Both the position numbers and the translations under genes were made by a program. Positions 34,905-44,133 of a stretch of DNA of 64,000 bases are shown in pieces; within the stretch, counting starts at the first letter, position 1, and each line of letters opens with the position of its first letter. Under the pieces are notes generated by a model. It had not been told where the DNA came from. It did not search any database and was given only the letters and a program-made list of their open reading frames with translations. The DNA is taken from NCBI RefSeq assembly GCF_020443705.1, contig NZ_JAIZZK010000001.1, positions 310,001 to 374,000 of the forward strand, written 5' to 3'. The stretch is from Clostridium algoriphilum. Lineage in GTDB: Bacteria; Bacillota; Clostridia; Clostridiales; Clostridiaceae.

Positions 34905-35897
34905 TTAAAACTCATTTTTTTTATCTCTTGACATTAGTTCGTATACTCCATACTTAGGATCTTTACCTTCAAATAGTACTCTGTATAATACATCTGTAAT
35001 AGGCATAGAAATCTGCTCTCTTTCTTTGAGTTCATAAAATGCTCTTACAGCTTTAATACCCTCAACCACCATTCCGATGTCATTGCATGCCTTTTCCATA
35101 GAAACGCCTTTTCCAATTAGTATTCCTGCTCTTCTGTTTCTACTGTGCATACTAGTGCAAGTTACTATAAGATCCCCCATACCGGTTAGACCATAGAAGG
35201 TTTCAATCTTACCTCCTAGCCTAGTGCCTATTTTTATGATTTCGCTCATACCTCGTGTCATTAGTGCAGCCTTCGCATTATCCCCGTAGCCTATACCATC
35301 AGACACACCTGCAGCTAAAGCAATAATGTTTTTAACTGCTCCTCCGATTTCTACTCCAATAATGTCTTCATTAGTGTAAACTCTAAATTTGCTTGTCATA
35401 AAAACATCTTGAACAATATTTGCATACTCCATATTTTTAGATGTGACTACTACTGTTGTAGGTATATCTAACGCTACCTCTTCTGCATGACTTGGACCTG
35501 ATAGTATTACTATAGGATTATTCGGAATCTCTTCTTCTATAATCTCAGAAATTCTTTTTGATGAACCCTCTTCAATTCCCTTTGCAATACTAACAATGAT
35601 TTGATCTCGATTTAAATATGGTGCAATCATCTTACTTAAACCTCTTATTGCATGAGATGGTACAGCCAATACAATTAACTTACTATCGCTTATGCACTTC
35701 TCTAAATCAATAAATGCTGTTACTCCTGCTGGTATGATAATGTTAGGTAAATATTTAATATTTTCTCTCTTAATGTTTATATCATCGCTAACACTAAGTT
35801 TTCTGTCCCATATATTGACATCTATTCCTTTTTTGGCTAGCATTATAGATAATGCAGTACCAAAACTCCCACCACCTAAAAAAGCAACTTGTGACAT
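34905..35897 (-). CDS. gpsA: NAD(P)H-dependent glycerol-3-phosphate dehydrogenase
   Basis: This cytoplasmic enzyme reduces dihydroxyacetone phosphate to glycerol 3-phosphate for phospholipid synthesis. The 330 residues start with the dinucleotide-binding motif [12 protein letters not shown] and contain GPSHAEEV, the catalytic Lys region [13 protein letters not shown], and [14 protein letters not shown]. It lies one base after der, with der and DUF512 upstream, so the three form an operon. The ATG follows GGAAGGA. Confidence 0.96.
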   Translation of the reverse strand: MSQVAFLGGGSFGTALSIMLAKKGIDVNIWDRKLSVSDDINIKRENIKYLPNIIIPAGVTAFIDLEKCISDSKLIVLAVPSHAIRGLSKMIAPYLNRDQIIVSIAKGIEEGSSKRISEIIEEEIPNNPIVILSGPSHAEEVALDIPTTVVVTSKNMEYANIVQDVFMTSKFRVYTNEDIIGVEIGGAVKNIIALAAGVSDGIGYGDNAKAALMTRGMSEIIKIGTRLGGKIETFYGLTGMGDLIVTCTSMHSRNRRAGILIGKGVSMEKACNDIGMVVEGIKAVRAFYELKEREQISMPITDVLYRVLFEGKDPKYGVYELMSRDKKNEF

Positions 35898-35898
35898 T

Positions 35899-37215
35899 TT
35901 ATTCCTTCCTTTCCCTAAATATTAGTTTTATACCTGTTCCCTTAAATTCAAAACTATTTCTCAATTGGTTTTCTAAATATCTTTGATAAGAAAAATGTAG
36001 TAAATTTGGACTATTTACAAAGAATACAAATGTTGGCGGTTTTGAATCTACTTGAGTAACGTAGAATATCTTAAGTCTCTTATTTGCTACTGTTGGAGGT
36101 TCTTGCATAAGTACTGCTTTATTTATAACCTCATTAAGTATCCCTGTAGATATTCGTTTTGAATAATTATCAAAACATTCTTTTACTGTTGCTAATACCT
36201 TATGTACTCTTTGACCTGTTTTTGCAGATATAAATAAATAAGGCGCATATGCCATAAAGTTTAATCCTGCTTGTATTCTCTTCTTATACTCAAGCATTGT
36301 TTTGTCATCTTTCTCAATAAGATCCCATTTATTTACTATTACCAGGATTGCTTTTTTCATTTCATGAGCATAGCCGATAATTTTTTCATCTTGATCACTT
36401 AATTCTTCAGTCGCCGTAAGCATAAGCATAACCACATCAGCTCTCTCAACAGCCGCAAGTGATCTAATAACACTATATCTTTCAATACCTTGTTCTACCT
36501 TACTTTTTCTTCTGATTCCTGCAGTATCAATAAGTACAAATTTACCTTCATTAGTTTCTAATTTACTATCTATTGCATCTCTTGTAGTCCCTGCAATAGC
36601 AGTTACAATATTTCTTTCTTCTCCAAGCATTCTGTTTATTAATGAAGACTTACCAACATTCGGCTTGCCTACTACTGCAACTTGAATATATTCTTCATCT
36701 TCTACTTTTGAATAAACACTATCAAAATGTACTACCACTTCATCAAGCATATCACCAAGTCCAAGACCTTGAGTTGCCGAAATAGCTACAGGAGTACCTA
36801 TACCTAAATTATAGAACTCAAATGCATTAGCTTCTAGTTCAAGATGATCTATTTTATTTACTACAAGTACTATTGGTTTTTTACTCTGTCTTAGCATTTG
36901 AGCAACTTCATAATCTGAACCTGTAAGGCCTTGTTTACCATCTACAATAAAGATTATAACATCTGCTGTTTCTATAGCTATTTGTGCCTGTCTTCTCATT
37001 TGAGCTAAAATAATATCTTGACTTTCAACTTCAATACCACCTGTATCAATTATTGTGAAATTATGCCTTAGCCAATCAGCATCAGCATACACCCTGTCTC
37101 TTGTTACACCTGGTGTATCTTCAACTATTGATATCCTTTTACCTGCTAACTTATTAAATAAGGTAGATTTTCCTACATTGGGTCTTCCTACTATTGCTAC
37201 GATCGGTTTTGCCAT
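35899..37215 (-). CDS. der: ribosome biogenesis GTPase Der (EngA)
   Basis: This tandem GTPase is needed for 50S ribosomal subunit assembly. Two G domains are plain: GRPNVGKST near residue 9 and GKPNVGKSS near 184, each followed by DTAG/DTGG and NKxD motifs (VNKID, VNKWD). A C-terminal KH-like domain ends in [10 protein letters not shown]. Length (438) is standard. Its ATG overlaps the stop codon of the DUF512 gene and is preceded by GGAGGA. Confidence 0.97.
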   Translation of the reverse strand: MAKPIVAIVGRPNVGKSTLFNKLAGKRISIVEDTPGVTRDRVYADADWLRHNFTIIDTGGIEVESQDIILAQMRRQAQIAIETADVIIFIVDGKQGLTGSDYEVAQMLRQSKKPIVLVVNKIDHLELEANAFEFYNLGIGTPVAISATQGLGLGDMLDEVVVHFDSVYSKVEDEEYIQVAVVGKPNVGKSSLINRMLGEERNIVTAIAGTTRDAIDSKLETNEGKFVLIDTAGIRRKSKVEQGIERYSVIRSLAAVERADVVMLMLTATEELSDQDEKIIGYAHEMKKAILVIVNKWDLIEKDDKTMLEYKKRIQAGLNFMAYAPYLFISAKTGQRVHKVLATVKECFDNYSKRISTGILNEVINKAVLMQEPPTVANKRLKIFYVTQVDSKPPTFVFFVNSPNLLHFSYQRYLENQLRNSFEFKGTGIKLIFRERKE

Positions 37216-38552
37216 TATTTTTCCTCCTTACTATTTTCGTTTATTATATGGATTAAATCTTCTCCTGAATAATCACATATTAAAACTTTTGTGTTTAAAC
37301 TTTTTTCTATATCCCTAACGGTAATATCATCTAAGAATATTTGCTGATCATTGTTTCCTAATTCATATCCGTTTTTCAGCATATTACTAGGCATAATTAA
37401 ATAATCACCTAGTTTTTCATCCTTTAGTTGCTCAATTATATCGCTTCCTGTTAAAAGACCTGCTACAGTAATAGTTTCGCCAAAAAAATGGTTTGTTATT
37501 TTCTTAACTTCAATTTTAATTTTATTATTACAAGCAGTAATTTTCTCAGCTACCTTTAATATTTCCGCGTAAGCTGAATGACCAGTTACAAAAGTAAAAC
37601 TACCCCTGTTCTGTAGTTCTAAGGTTGCTAAATCTTCATTAATAACACTTCTTAGTAGTCTTATCATGCCAATGCCATCCTCTAATTGCTCATAACCATC
37701 ATAAAACTCTTCTCCTGGAACATCAATTCCAGCTGAAACATAAAATTCATCAGACAACCTTATGAAAGGTGAACCTATTTCCCTAAGATATTTTTCTTGC
37801 AAATGTTTCACACTTTCAATCTCTTGCGACGAAGAGTATTTATCATACAATGTTAAATTAAATAGCCCTTTTCTGTATTTGGTTACTCCAACTGGAACAA
37901 CTGCCAAATTTTCAATGTTCGGGTAAAGTTTATATAAATCCTCGATAGTTTTTATAAGCTCAGACCCATTGTTTATACCGGGACATGAAACCACCTGACA
38001 ATTAATTTTAATACCAGCTTGAGCTAATTTTTCTAACCTAGCATATACATTTCCAGCAAATTTATTGTTTAACATTCTTTTTCTAAGTTCAACATCAGTA
38101 GTGTGGACTGAAACATTTATAGGGCTTATTTTATATCTAATAATCCTATCGATATCCTCTTCCTTCATATTCGTTAAAGTTACAAAATTACCTTGAAAAA
38201 ACGATAATCTTGAATCATCATCTTTGAAATATAAAGTTTCTCTCATTCCCTCTGGCAATTGGTCAATAAAACAAAATATACAATTATTATGACAACTCTT
38301 TGGCTTATCTAAAATCGCATCAATAAATTCGATTCCTAAATCTTCATCATATTCCTTTTCTACTTCAATTTCCCAAACTTCGCCATAAGTCTTCTCAATT
38401 TCAATATTAATAAGTTCATCGGTAATTAAAAATTTGTAATCTATAATGTCTATTACATCATTTCCATTTATACTAATTAATCTGTCTCCCACTTCTAACT
38501 CGATTTCTTCTGCAATACTTCCTGGAAGTATCTTAGCAATTTGGTTTTTCAT
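37215..38552 (-). CDS. DUF512 protein (PDZ plus radical SAM-like)
   Basis: The 445-residue protein begins with a PDZ-like domain ([20 protein letters not shown]). This is followed by a cysteine cluster CHNNCIFCF near residue 87, as in radical SAM enzymes, and the DUF512 C-terminal domain. Proteins of this family lie beside der in many clostridia; their reaction is unknown. It is the first gene of the DUF512-der-gpsA operon. The ATG follows AGGAGGT. Confidence 0.9.
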   Translation of the reverse strand: MKNQIAKILPGSIAEEIELEVGDRLISINGNDVIDIIDYKFLITDELINIEIEKTYGEVWEIEVEKEYDEDLGIEFIDAILDKPKSCHNNCIFCFIDQLPEGMRETLYFKDDDSRLSFFQGNFVTLTNMKEEDIDRIIRYKISPINVSVHTTDVELRKRMLNNKFAGNVYARLEKLAQAGIKINCQVVSCPGINNGSELIKTIEDLYKLYPNIENLAVVPVGVTKYRKGLFNLTLYDKYSSSQEIESVKHLQEKYLREIGSPFIRLSDEFYVSAGIDVPGEEFYDGYEQLEDGIGMIRLLRSVINEDLATLELQNRGSFTFVTGHSAYAEILKVAEKITACNNKIKIEVKKITNHFFGETITVAGLLTGSDIIEQLKDEKLGDYLIMPSNMLKNGYELGNNDQQIFLDDITVRDIEKSLNTKVLICDYSGEDLIHIINENSKEEK

Positions 38553-38864
38553 TTTTACCTCCTGTTTGTAAGTAACCTTTATTGTATAAGGTTTTATGAG
38601 GAATTAGAAATACTAATTAACATTAAATAATAGCTTTTAACGTTAGATTTAAATATATAATAAGTAATCAATTGAATAATAAATTATAGCATTCCATTAG
38701 TTATATTACATGAATTAAATACCTAAGTCAACGCATAAGCCTCTAAAACAAGAAAAAAAAGCAAATATCGCGTATTTTGCTATTTTTTTAATACCTTCTA
38801 TTAAAAGCATCTAAGTTGTCACAAAATTTGTTACAGAATAAAAATACCTCCTAAGAAGGAGGTA
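38553..38864. other. intergenic region with two terminator-like hairpins
   Basis: This stretch upstream of DUF512 holds that operon's promoter, which I cannot place confidently. An AT-rich hairpin lies at about 38753-38789 (GCAAATA with TATTTTGC, flanked by A- and T-runs). The terminator of the PstS-like gene is at 38845-38864. I see no gene. Confidence 0.5.
38845..38864 (-). terminator. terminator directly after the PstS-like gene
   Basis: TACCTCC and GGAGGTA form a 7-bp stem with a 6-base loop, beginning at the base after the stop codon and followed on the minus strand by a T-rich run. Confidence 0.8.
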
Positions 38865-39689
38865 CTAAAATGCTTCTATGCAATATTTTCTTATAATCTT
38901 CTTACCATCTTCACTTTTAAGGTACTGAAACAAGTCTTTTAAACTATCAACTTTTTCTTTAGAATAATACATTTTAATTGGAAATCTAAGTACATAAAGT
39001 TTATTTTTTATATTTGACGCAGTCATTTCAATACCACTTAATGTTAAAAGCTTATTCTCTTTATTATACCACTGTCCTGGTATAAAACCTATAGCATTCT
39101 TATTCTGAGCAACAAAATTATTCATTTCTTCCACACTTGACACATATTGAATGCTATTACTCATTTGTTCTTTTACAGGAGTATCTTTTATTTGCATACT
39201 AAATTCTTGCTCTACTGAATTAAAATTGTCTTTATATGCTACAGGTACTATTGTTTTAGATTCACCATTTAACTTTCCCCAATTTGTTATGCTTCCAGTG
39301 TATATTTTTTTTAATTCTAGAGTTCCAATACCATTTACTTTATTGCTAGTGTTAACAATAACACCTATAGCATCGTAAGCTATTTTTTCGGACTCAACTT
39401 CCTTATTAGTTTTCTGAACATACCCAACTAATGTATCTGCCGTGGATTCATTTAGTTTATTAAAAGCACTTTCTCTCTCGTCACTTTCAACTGTAACTAC
39501 TGAGTCGTTATTCAAATTATAATCACGGGCTAAGTCTTTTACCATTGGTAAAACTGAGTCTTCACAAACAATTTTAATGCTTTTGGGTTTCTCTTCATTG
39601 GCTGCTGTATCTTTTTTGCATCCAACATTAATCATTATCATGATAATACAAAAAAATAATGTATAAGTTCTTAATTTTTTTTTCTTCAT
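38865..39689 (-). CDS. second PstS-like phosphate-binding lipoprotein
   Basis: The 274-residue protein has a lipoprotein signal (INVGC, C24) and a PBP-like phosphate-binding fold (IKIVCEDSVLPMVKDLARDYN, LKKIYTGSITNWGKLNG, NAIGFIPGQWY). The GSITNWGKL segment is diagnostic of PstS relatives. It lacks the usual SGT-rich phosphate loop of the main PstS at 43 kb, so its ligand affinity may differ or it may be a sensor. It follows phoU and ends the pst gene cluster. The ATG at 39689 is well spaced from GGAG. Confidence 0.82.
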   Translation of the reverse strand: MKKKKLRTYTLFFCIIMIMINVGCKKDTAANEEKPKSIKIVCEDSVLPMVKDLARDYNLNNDSVVTVESDERESAFNKLNESTADTLVGYVQKTNKEVESEKIAYDAIGVIVNTSNKVNGIGTLELKKIYTGSITNWGKLNGESKTIVPVAYKDNFNSVEQEFSMQIKDTPVKEQMSNSIQYVSSVEEMNNFVAQNKNAIGFIPGQWYNKENKLLTLSGIEMTASNIKNKLYVLRFPIKMYYSKEKVDSLKDLFQYLKSEDGKKIIRKYCIEAF

Positions 39690-39764
39690 AATCACTACTC
39701 CACTACAATATTCTGAATATATCCCTATCCAGGTTTATTGTAGTTTTTGTATTTTTATATAAAA

Positions 39765-40421
39765 CTATTCGTTTAAATTAATTTTTTCTCCTGTAACCAA
39801 ATAAATTGTCCATTCACATATGTTTGTTGTATGATCGGCAATTCTTTCTAGCCATTTACAAATAAATAAAAGTTGAGTAGATTGATTTATTGTGTCTTGA
39901 TTTATAATCATTACTTGTAGAAGATCATTAAATACTTCCTTATATAACTTATCAACTTCATCGTCTCTTTTGCAAACCTCATATGCCTTTTCAACATCTC
40001 CTTCAACATAGGCGTCCAAGGCGTCTCTTATCATAAGCACAACTAGTTCACCCATTCTAGGTATACATACTAACTGCTTCACGTATTTTTCATCTTTTAT
40101 TCTTACTGTTATTTTAGCAACATCAACAGCGTAGTCAGCCATTCGCTCGAGATCAGTTACTATTCTTGTTGTAGTGAAAATGTTTCTTAAATCTATTGCT
40201 AAAGGAGCTTGCATAGCGATTAATCTTATTGCTTTGTTTTCTATCTCTCGCTCCAAATCATCAACTATATCATCATCCTTCATTATTTTTTTAGCTTTTT
40301 CAACATCTTTAGTAACTAAAGCATCAATACAGTCATGAATTTGTTTTTCAACAATGCTTCCCATCCTAATTAAATCATTGTGAAGTTCTTGAATATTCGC
40401 TTCAAATGCTTTTCTTATCAT
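39765..40421 (-). CDS. phoU: phosphate signalling protein PhoU
   Basis: The 218-residue helical protein has the two PhoU repeats with metal-binding E/DxxxD motifs (DDDIVDDLEREIENKAIRL and RDDEVDKLYKEV). PhoU links the Pst transporter to the PhoR kinase and holds the Pho response off when phosphate is plentiful. It is the usual last gene of pstSCAB-phoU, 23 bases after pstB. The ATG follows GGGAAGGTG. Confidence 0.96.
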   Translation of the reverse strand: MIRKAFEANIQELHNDLIRMGSIVEKQIHDCIDALVTKDVEKAKKIMKDDDIVDDLEREIENKAIRLIAMQAPLAIDLRNIFTTTRIVTDLERMADYAVDVAKITVRIKDEKYVKQLVCIPRMGELVVLMIRDALDAYVEGDVEKAYEVCKRDDEVDKLYKEVFNDLLQVMIINQDTINQSTQLLFICKWLERIADHTTNICEWTIYLVTGEKINLNE

Positions 40422-40444
40422 ATAATCACCTTCCCTTCTATATT

Positions 40445-41197
40445 TTAGCCGAATCTTCCTGTAATGTAGTCTTCTGTCCTTTTATCTTTAGGTTTATAAA
40501 ATATTTCCTCTGTTTTTCCATCTTCAATAATTTCTCCATTTAAGAAAAATGCTGTAAAATCAGAAATTCTACCTGCTTGTTGCATATTATGCGTAACAAT
40601 TATAACTGTATATTTTTTTTTCAAGACATCCATTAGTTCCTCAATTTTCAGAGTCGATATAGGGTCTAAGGCTGAAGTTGGCTCATCCATAAGCAGAACA
40701 TCAGGTTCTACAGCCAAAGTTCTAGCAATGCAGAGACGTTGCTGTTGTCCGCCAGATAATCCTAATGCACTCTTTTTAAGTCTATCTTTTACTTCATCCC
40801 ATAGCACCGCACCCTTTAAGCTATTCTCTACAATTTCATCAAGTTCTTTCTTGTTTTTAATTCCATGAATTCTAGGTCCATAAGCTACGTTATCATATAT
40901 AGACATAGGAAAAGGATTAGCTTTTTGAAACACCATTCCTATTTTTTTTCTTAAATCTATTACATCATAATCGGGATCGTATATATTTTTATTTTCATAT
41001 ATTACTTCACCTTCTATTCTAACAGAACTTATTAAATCGTTCATCCTATTAATTGTGCGTAAAAATGTTGACTTACCACACCCTGATGGACCTATAAGGG
41101 CAGTAACCGAATTTTTCTCTATATTAATGTTTACATTTTTTAATGCTTGAGTATTTCCATAATATAGATTTAAATTCTTTGTAATAACTATTCCCAT
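40445..41197 (-). CDS. pstB: phosphate ABC transporter ATPase PstB
   Basis: This is the ATP-hydrolysing subunit of the high-affinity phosphate importer. Walker A is GPSGCGKST (36-44), the signature is [16 protein letters not shown], and Walker B is [13 protein letters not shown]. The PstB-specific N-terminal pattern ([25 protein letters not shown]) and the full length of 250 residues leave little doubt. The ATG follows AGGAGG. Confidence 0.97.
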   Translation of the reverse strand: MGIVITKNLNLYYGNTQALKNVNINIEKNSVTALIGPSGCGKSTFLRTINRMNDLISSVRIEGEVIYENKNIYDPDYDVIDLRKKIGMVFQKANPFPMSIYDNVAYGPRIHGIKNKKELDEIVENSLKGAVLWDEVKDRLKKSALGLSGGQQQRLCIARTLAVEPDVLLMDEPTSALDPISTLKIEELMDVLKKKYTVIIVTHNMQQAGRISDFTAFFLNGEIIEDGKTEEIFYKPKDKRTEDYITGRFG

Positions 41198-41208
41198 ATT
41201 GTTACCTC

Positions 41209-42096
41209 CTATTTACTTCCTGCGTGAGATTCATATAATTTCTTTCCTATTATTCTTGCTGATATGTTGAATATAAGCACTGCTATTATTAAAACTGCTG
41301 AAGCTCCATTTGCTATCTTACTAGCATCAGGTACCATTCCTTCAGAATTAATCTTCCATATATATACAGATAAAGTTTCAGCTGGTCTTAATAAACTAAA
41401 AGCTGAAATTTTACCGGTTAAGCTTAAATTGGTAAAATTTAAAGTTGGTGCACTCATACCTGCAGTATATAGTAAGGCTGCGGCTTCTCCAAATATTCTT
41501 CCAGCAGCTAGTATAACACCTGTTAATATTTGTGGCATTGCAGATGGCAATATAACATTTTTAACAGTTTGCCACCTAGTAGCACCTAATCCTAAACTAG
41601 CTTCTTTAACATCATATGACGCTGCTTTAATAGCATTTTCACAAACTCTTGTCATACCTGGTAAATTAATTATAGTTATTGCTAATGCTCCAGCAATAAG
41701 AGAATATCCCCATTTTGCCATGTTAACAAAAACTAAAAGTCCAAATAAACCAACAACTATAGAAGGTAATGCTGCCATAGTTTCTATGCATAACCTTATA
41801 ACATTTAATAGCTTGCCTTCTTTTGCGTATTCAGCTAGATATATTCCAGCTCCTATACCCAGTGGTATAGTAATTATAAGTGTTATTACAAGCAAATGTA
41901 TTGAATTGTATAATTGACGTCCTATTCCTCCGCCCGCTTCACCAATTTTTGGTTCACCAAGCAAGAACTTTAGATTTAAAGACTCTCGTCCATTATACAC
42001 TATATATCCAATGAGGCTCACAAGCAATAGAATTACTAAAGCAGAAACTATGTATAGAACTATTGTTGCTATCTTGTCTTTAACCTTAGAACTCAT
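41209..42096 (-). CDS. pstA: phosphate ABC transporter permease PstA
   Basis: This 295-residue membrane subunit has six helices and the EAA loop ([28 protein letters not shown]). It pairs with PstC to form the phosphate channel. The ATG overlaps the pstC stop codon, so the two are translationally coupled. Confidence 0.96.
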   Translation of the reverse strand: MSSKVKDKIATIVLYIVSALVILLLVSLIGYIVYNGRESLNLKFLLGEPKIGEAGGGIGRQLYNSIHLLVITLIITIPLGIGAGIYLAEYAKEGKLLNVIRLCIETMAALPSIVVGLFGLLVFVNMAKWGYSLIAGALAITIINLPGMTRVCENAIKAASYDVKEASLGLGATRWQTVKNVILPSAMPQILTGVILAAGRIFGEAAALLYTAGMSAPTLNFTNLSLTGKISAFSLLRPAETLSVYIWKINSEGMVPDASKIANGASAVLIIAVLIFNISARIIGKKLYESHAGSK

Positions 42097-43007
42097 TATA
42101 CCTCACCCCTTTTCCCAATTTTTCTAATAATAAGTATAAATATAAATGATATTATAAGTAATAGTAATGCCATTGACCATAATGCATCATTCCAAGCCGT
42201 ACCAGATAATGTATTTGCCATATCCATAGTAAGAATACTTGTTAATGTTGATGTTGTTCCAAGCAATCCCTTAGGGAACGTAATTGAATTTCCTATAACC
42301 ATTTGCACGGCAAGTGCTTCTCCAAATGCTCTTGAAACGCCTAATACAATGCCTGTTAAAATCCCACTTTTTGCTGCAGGGATAATTACCTTAATTATAG
42401 TTTGCCACCTAGTTGCCCCAAGTCCATAAGATGCTTCTATGTAATCTTTAGGTATAGTTCTTATAGCATCTGAGGAAATACTTGTGATTGTAGGTAGGAT
42501 CATTACGCTTATAACTAATACACCTGCAAGGAGACTAAAACCTATTCCTCCAAAACAAATTTTAAGAAAAGGTACTAATACACTTATACCTATCCAGCCA
42601 TAAACAACTGAAGGTATTCCTACAAATAACTCTATTGCTGGTTGAAGAACTTTCGTTCCAAGTTTCGGTGAAATCACATTCATAAATACAGCTAATGCTA
42701 CTCCTATTGGTGCACTAACAATTACCGCAAGTAACGACACTACTGTAGACGCAACTACAAATATTAAAGCTCCAAATTGAGGAGGCACAGCTCCACCACT
42801 ACCATCTGGGTTCCAATCACCAGAAGAGATGAATTTAATTATTGAGTAACCATGTTTTATAAAGGTATTTAATCCTTTGGTAGTTAAAAAAATTATGATT
42901 GTAAACGTAAGAATGACTATAAGTGCACCACAAAATGTTGCATATCCACGTCCTAAATATTCATTTTTTAATTTAAGTAAAAATTTATTTATATTATTAT
43001 TTTTCAT
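42096..43007 (-). CDS. pstC: phosphate ABC transporter permease PstC
   Basis: This 303-residue membrane subunit has six helices and the EAA loop ([28 protein letters not shown]). The conserved region after the first helix (GDWNPDGSGGAVPPQFGAL) is typical of PstC. It lies 69 bases after pstS, with a hairpin between that may lower its expression relative to pstS. Confidence 0.96.
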   Translation of the reverse strand: MKNNNINKFLLKLKNEYLGRGYATFCGALIVILTFTIIIFLTTKGLNTFIKHGYSIIKFISSGDWNPDGSGGAVPPQFGALIFVVASTVVSLLAVIVSAPIGVALAVFMNVISPKLGTKVLQPAIELFVGIPSVVYGWIGISVLVPFLKICFGGIGFSLLAGVLVISVMILPTITSISSDAIRTIPKDYIEASYGLGATRWQTIIKVIIPAAKSGILTGIVLGVSRAFGEALAVQMVIGNSITFPKGLLGTTSTLTSILTMDMANTLSGTAWNDALWSMALLLLIISFIFILIIRKIGKRGEV

Positions 43008-43044
43008 ATAATTTTACCTCGAAGAAATTATTTTAATGCAAAAT

Positions 43045-43068
43045 AAAGACTGGTTTTAACCAGCCTTT
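43045..43068 (-). terminator. attenuator-like hairpin between pstS and pstC
   Basis: AAAG-CTGGT and ACCAG-CTTT form a 9-bp stem with one mismatch just after the pstS stop codon. Such hairpins commonly let the binding-protein mRNA exceed the permease mRNA. Confidence 0.55.
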
Positions 43069-43076
43069 AGAGAACA

Positions 43077-43952
43077 TTAATCTCTTGTAGCTTTCATATC
43101 TGCCATTGGAATATATCCTAATTTTGCTATTGATGATTTCATTTCATCACTTAACATATAAGTTACGAATGCTTTTGTAATTCCTGTAGCTTCACCTTTA
43201 GTGTACATATGTTCGTATGACCAAATTTTATATTTATCTGTGCTTATATTTGCTGTAGTTGCTTCAACACCGTCTATTTTCAATATATTTAAGCCTTCTT
43301 TCTTAGCTGGATCAGCGAAGTAAGATAATGCTAAATAACTAATTGCTCCATCTGTTGCTTTAACTACTTTTTCAACACTTCCGCTTGAGTCCTGAGTTAA
43401 ACCAGCTGCTTCTTGCTTACCATCCAAACCATATTTTATGAATGTCGCTCTAGTTCCTGATGATTTTGTTCTATTTATAATAGTAATCTTAATGTCAGCT
43501 CCGCCAACTTCTTTCCAATTTTTTATTTTTCCTGTAAATATATCAATTAGTTGTTGTTTTGTTAAAGATTCAACCTTAGCTTTTGGGTTCGTAACTGCTG
43601 CAAATCCTATAACACATACCTTATTATCTTTTAATGCTGTCGCATCAACTCCGGTTTTTTCTTTTGCATATATATCAGAATTACCTATTTGTGCGCTACC
43701 TCCGGATACTAATGTTAGTCCAGTACCACTTCCCCCACCTTGAACATTTACAGTTGCTCCTGGGTTTTTATCTAGAAATTTTTGGGAAGCTAGTTCAGCT
43801 AAAGGCTGAAGTGCAGTTGATCCTGCTGCAGTTATTGAACCTGACAATTCGGCTTGTTTAGTTTCTGTTTTACTTGAACAACCAGTAAAAATTCCTGCTG
43901 TCATTGCAACTGCAAGTGCAGCCACCATAAATTTTAAGTTTTTCCTTGTCAT
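43077..43952 (-). CDS. pstS: phosphate-binding lipoprotein PstS
   Basis: The 291-residue protein binds phosphate outside the membrane and hands it to PstCA. It has a signal with lipobox FTGC (C25) and the phosphate-site segments ITAAGSTALQPLAE, QGGGSGTGLTLV, FTGKIKNWKEVGG and RTKSSGTRATF. The ATG at 43952 (MTRKNLKF) is 8 bases after GGAGG; an in-frame ATG at 43967 contains the ribosome binding site and is not the start. It is the first gene of the pst operon, under a Pho-box array. Confidence 0.95.
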   Translation of the reverse strand: MTRKNLKFMVAALAVAMTAGIFTGCSSKTETKQAELSGSITAAGSTALQPLAELASQKFLDKNPGATVNVQGGGSGTGLTLVSGGSAQIGNSDIYAKEKTGVDATALKDNKVCVIGFAAVTNPKAKVESLTKQQLIDIFTGKIKNWKEVGGADIKITIINRTKSSGTRATFIKYGLDGKQEAAGLTQDSSGSVEKVVKATDGAISYLALSYFADPAKKEGLNILKIDGVEATTANISTDKYKIWSYEHMYTKGEATGITKAFVTYMLSDEMKSSIAKLGYIPMADMKATRD

Positions 43953-44007
43953 TGATATTTCCTCCATTCATTCTTTAAATTCATTTCGGTTACTACTCAT
44001 TACTCTT

Positions 44008-44084
44008 ATTATAATATACCCTTTAAGTTAACTTTGTATTATGCCAAAGTTAACTTAAGTTTAACTAATGTTAATTAAACTTAA
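44008..44084 (-). promoter_or_regulatory. pst promoter with Pho-box array
   Basis: On the minus strand a TATAAT -10 (44008-44013) is preceded by TTAA-type hexamers with plus-strand starts at 44026, 44048, 44059, 44069 and 44079, mostly 10-11 bases apart (TTAACT, TTAAAC, TTAACA, TTAAGT). This matches the TTAACA-type repeats bound by PhoP/PhoB. There is no good -35, as expected for an activated promoter. Confidence 0.75.
44023..44058. repeat. 14-bp perfect inverted repeat in the pst promoter
   Basis: TTAAGTTAACTTTG (44023-44036) and its complement (44045-44058) are separated by TATTATGC and overlap the first Pho boxes. It may be a symmetrical regulator site. Confidence 0.7.
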
Positions 44085-44098
44085 CAATGCGTAAAAAT

Positions 44099-44129
44099 AA
44101 AGCTATCACTATGATATTGTGATAGCTTT
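44099..44129 (-). terminator. terminator after phoR
   Basis: AAAGCTATCAC and GTGATAGCTTT form an 11-bp stem, ending 5 bases before the phoR stop region and followed on the minus strand by ATTTTT. It separates phoBR from pstS. Confidence 0.8.
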
Positions 44130-44133
44130 ATCA

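Noticed and set aside
41264-41917. Long 217-codon plus-strand frame antisense to pstA
   Set aside because: Its length reflects the codon use of pstA on the other strand. The pstA protein is unmistakable and nothing in the antisense frame resembles a protein family.
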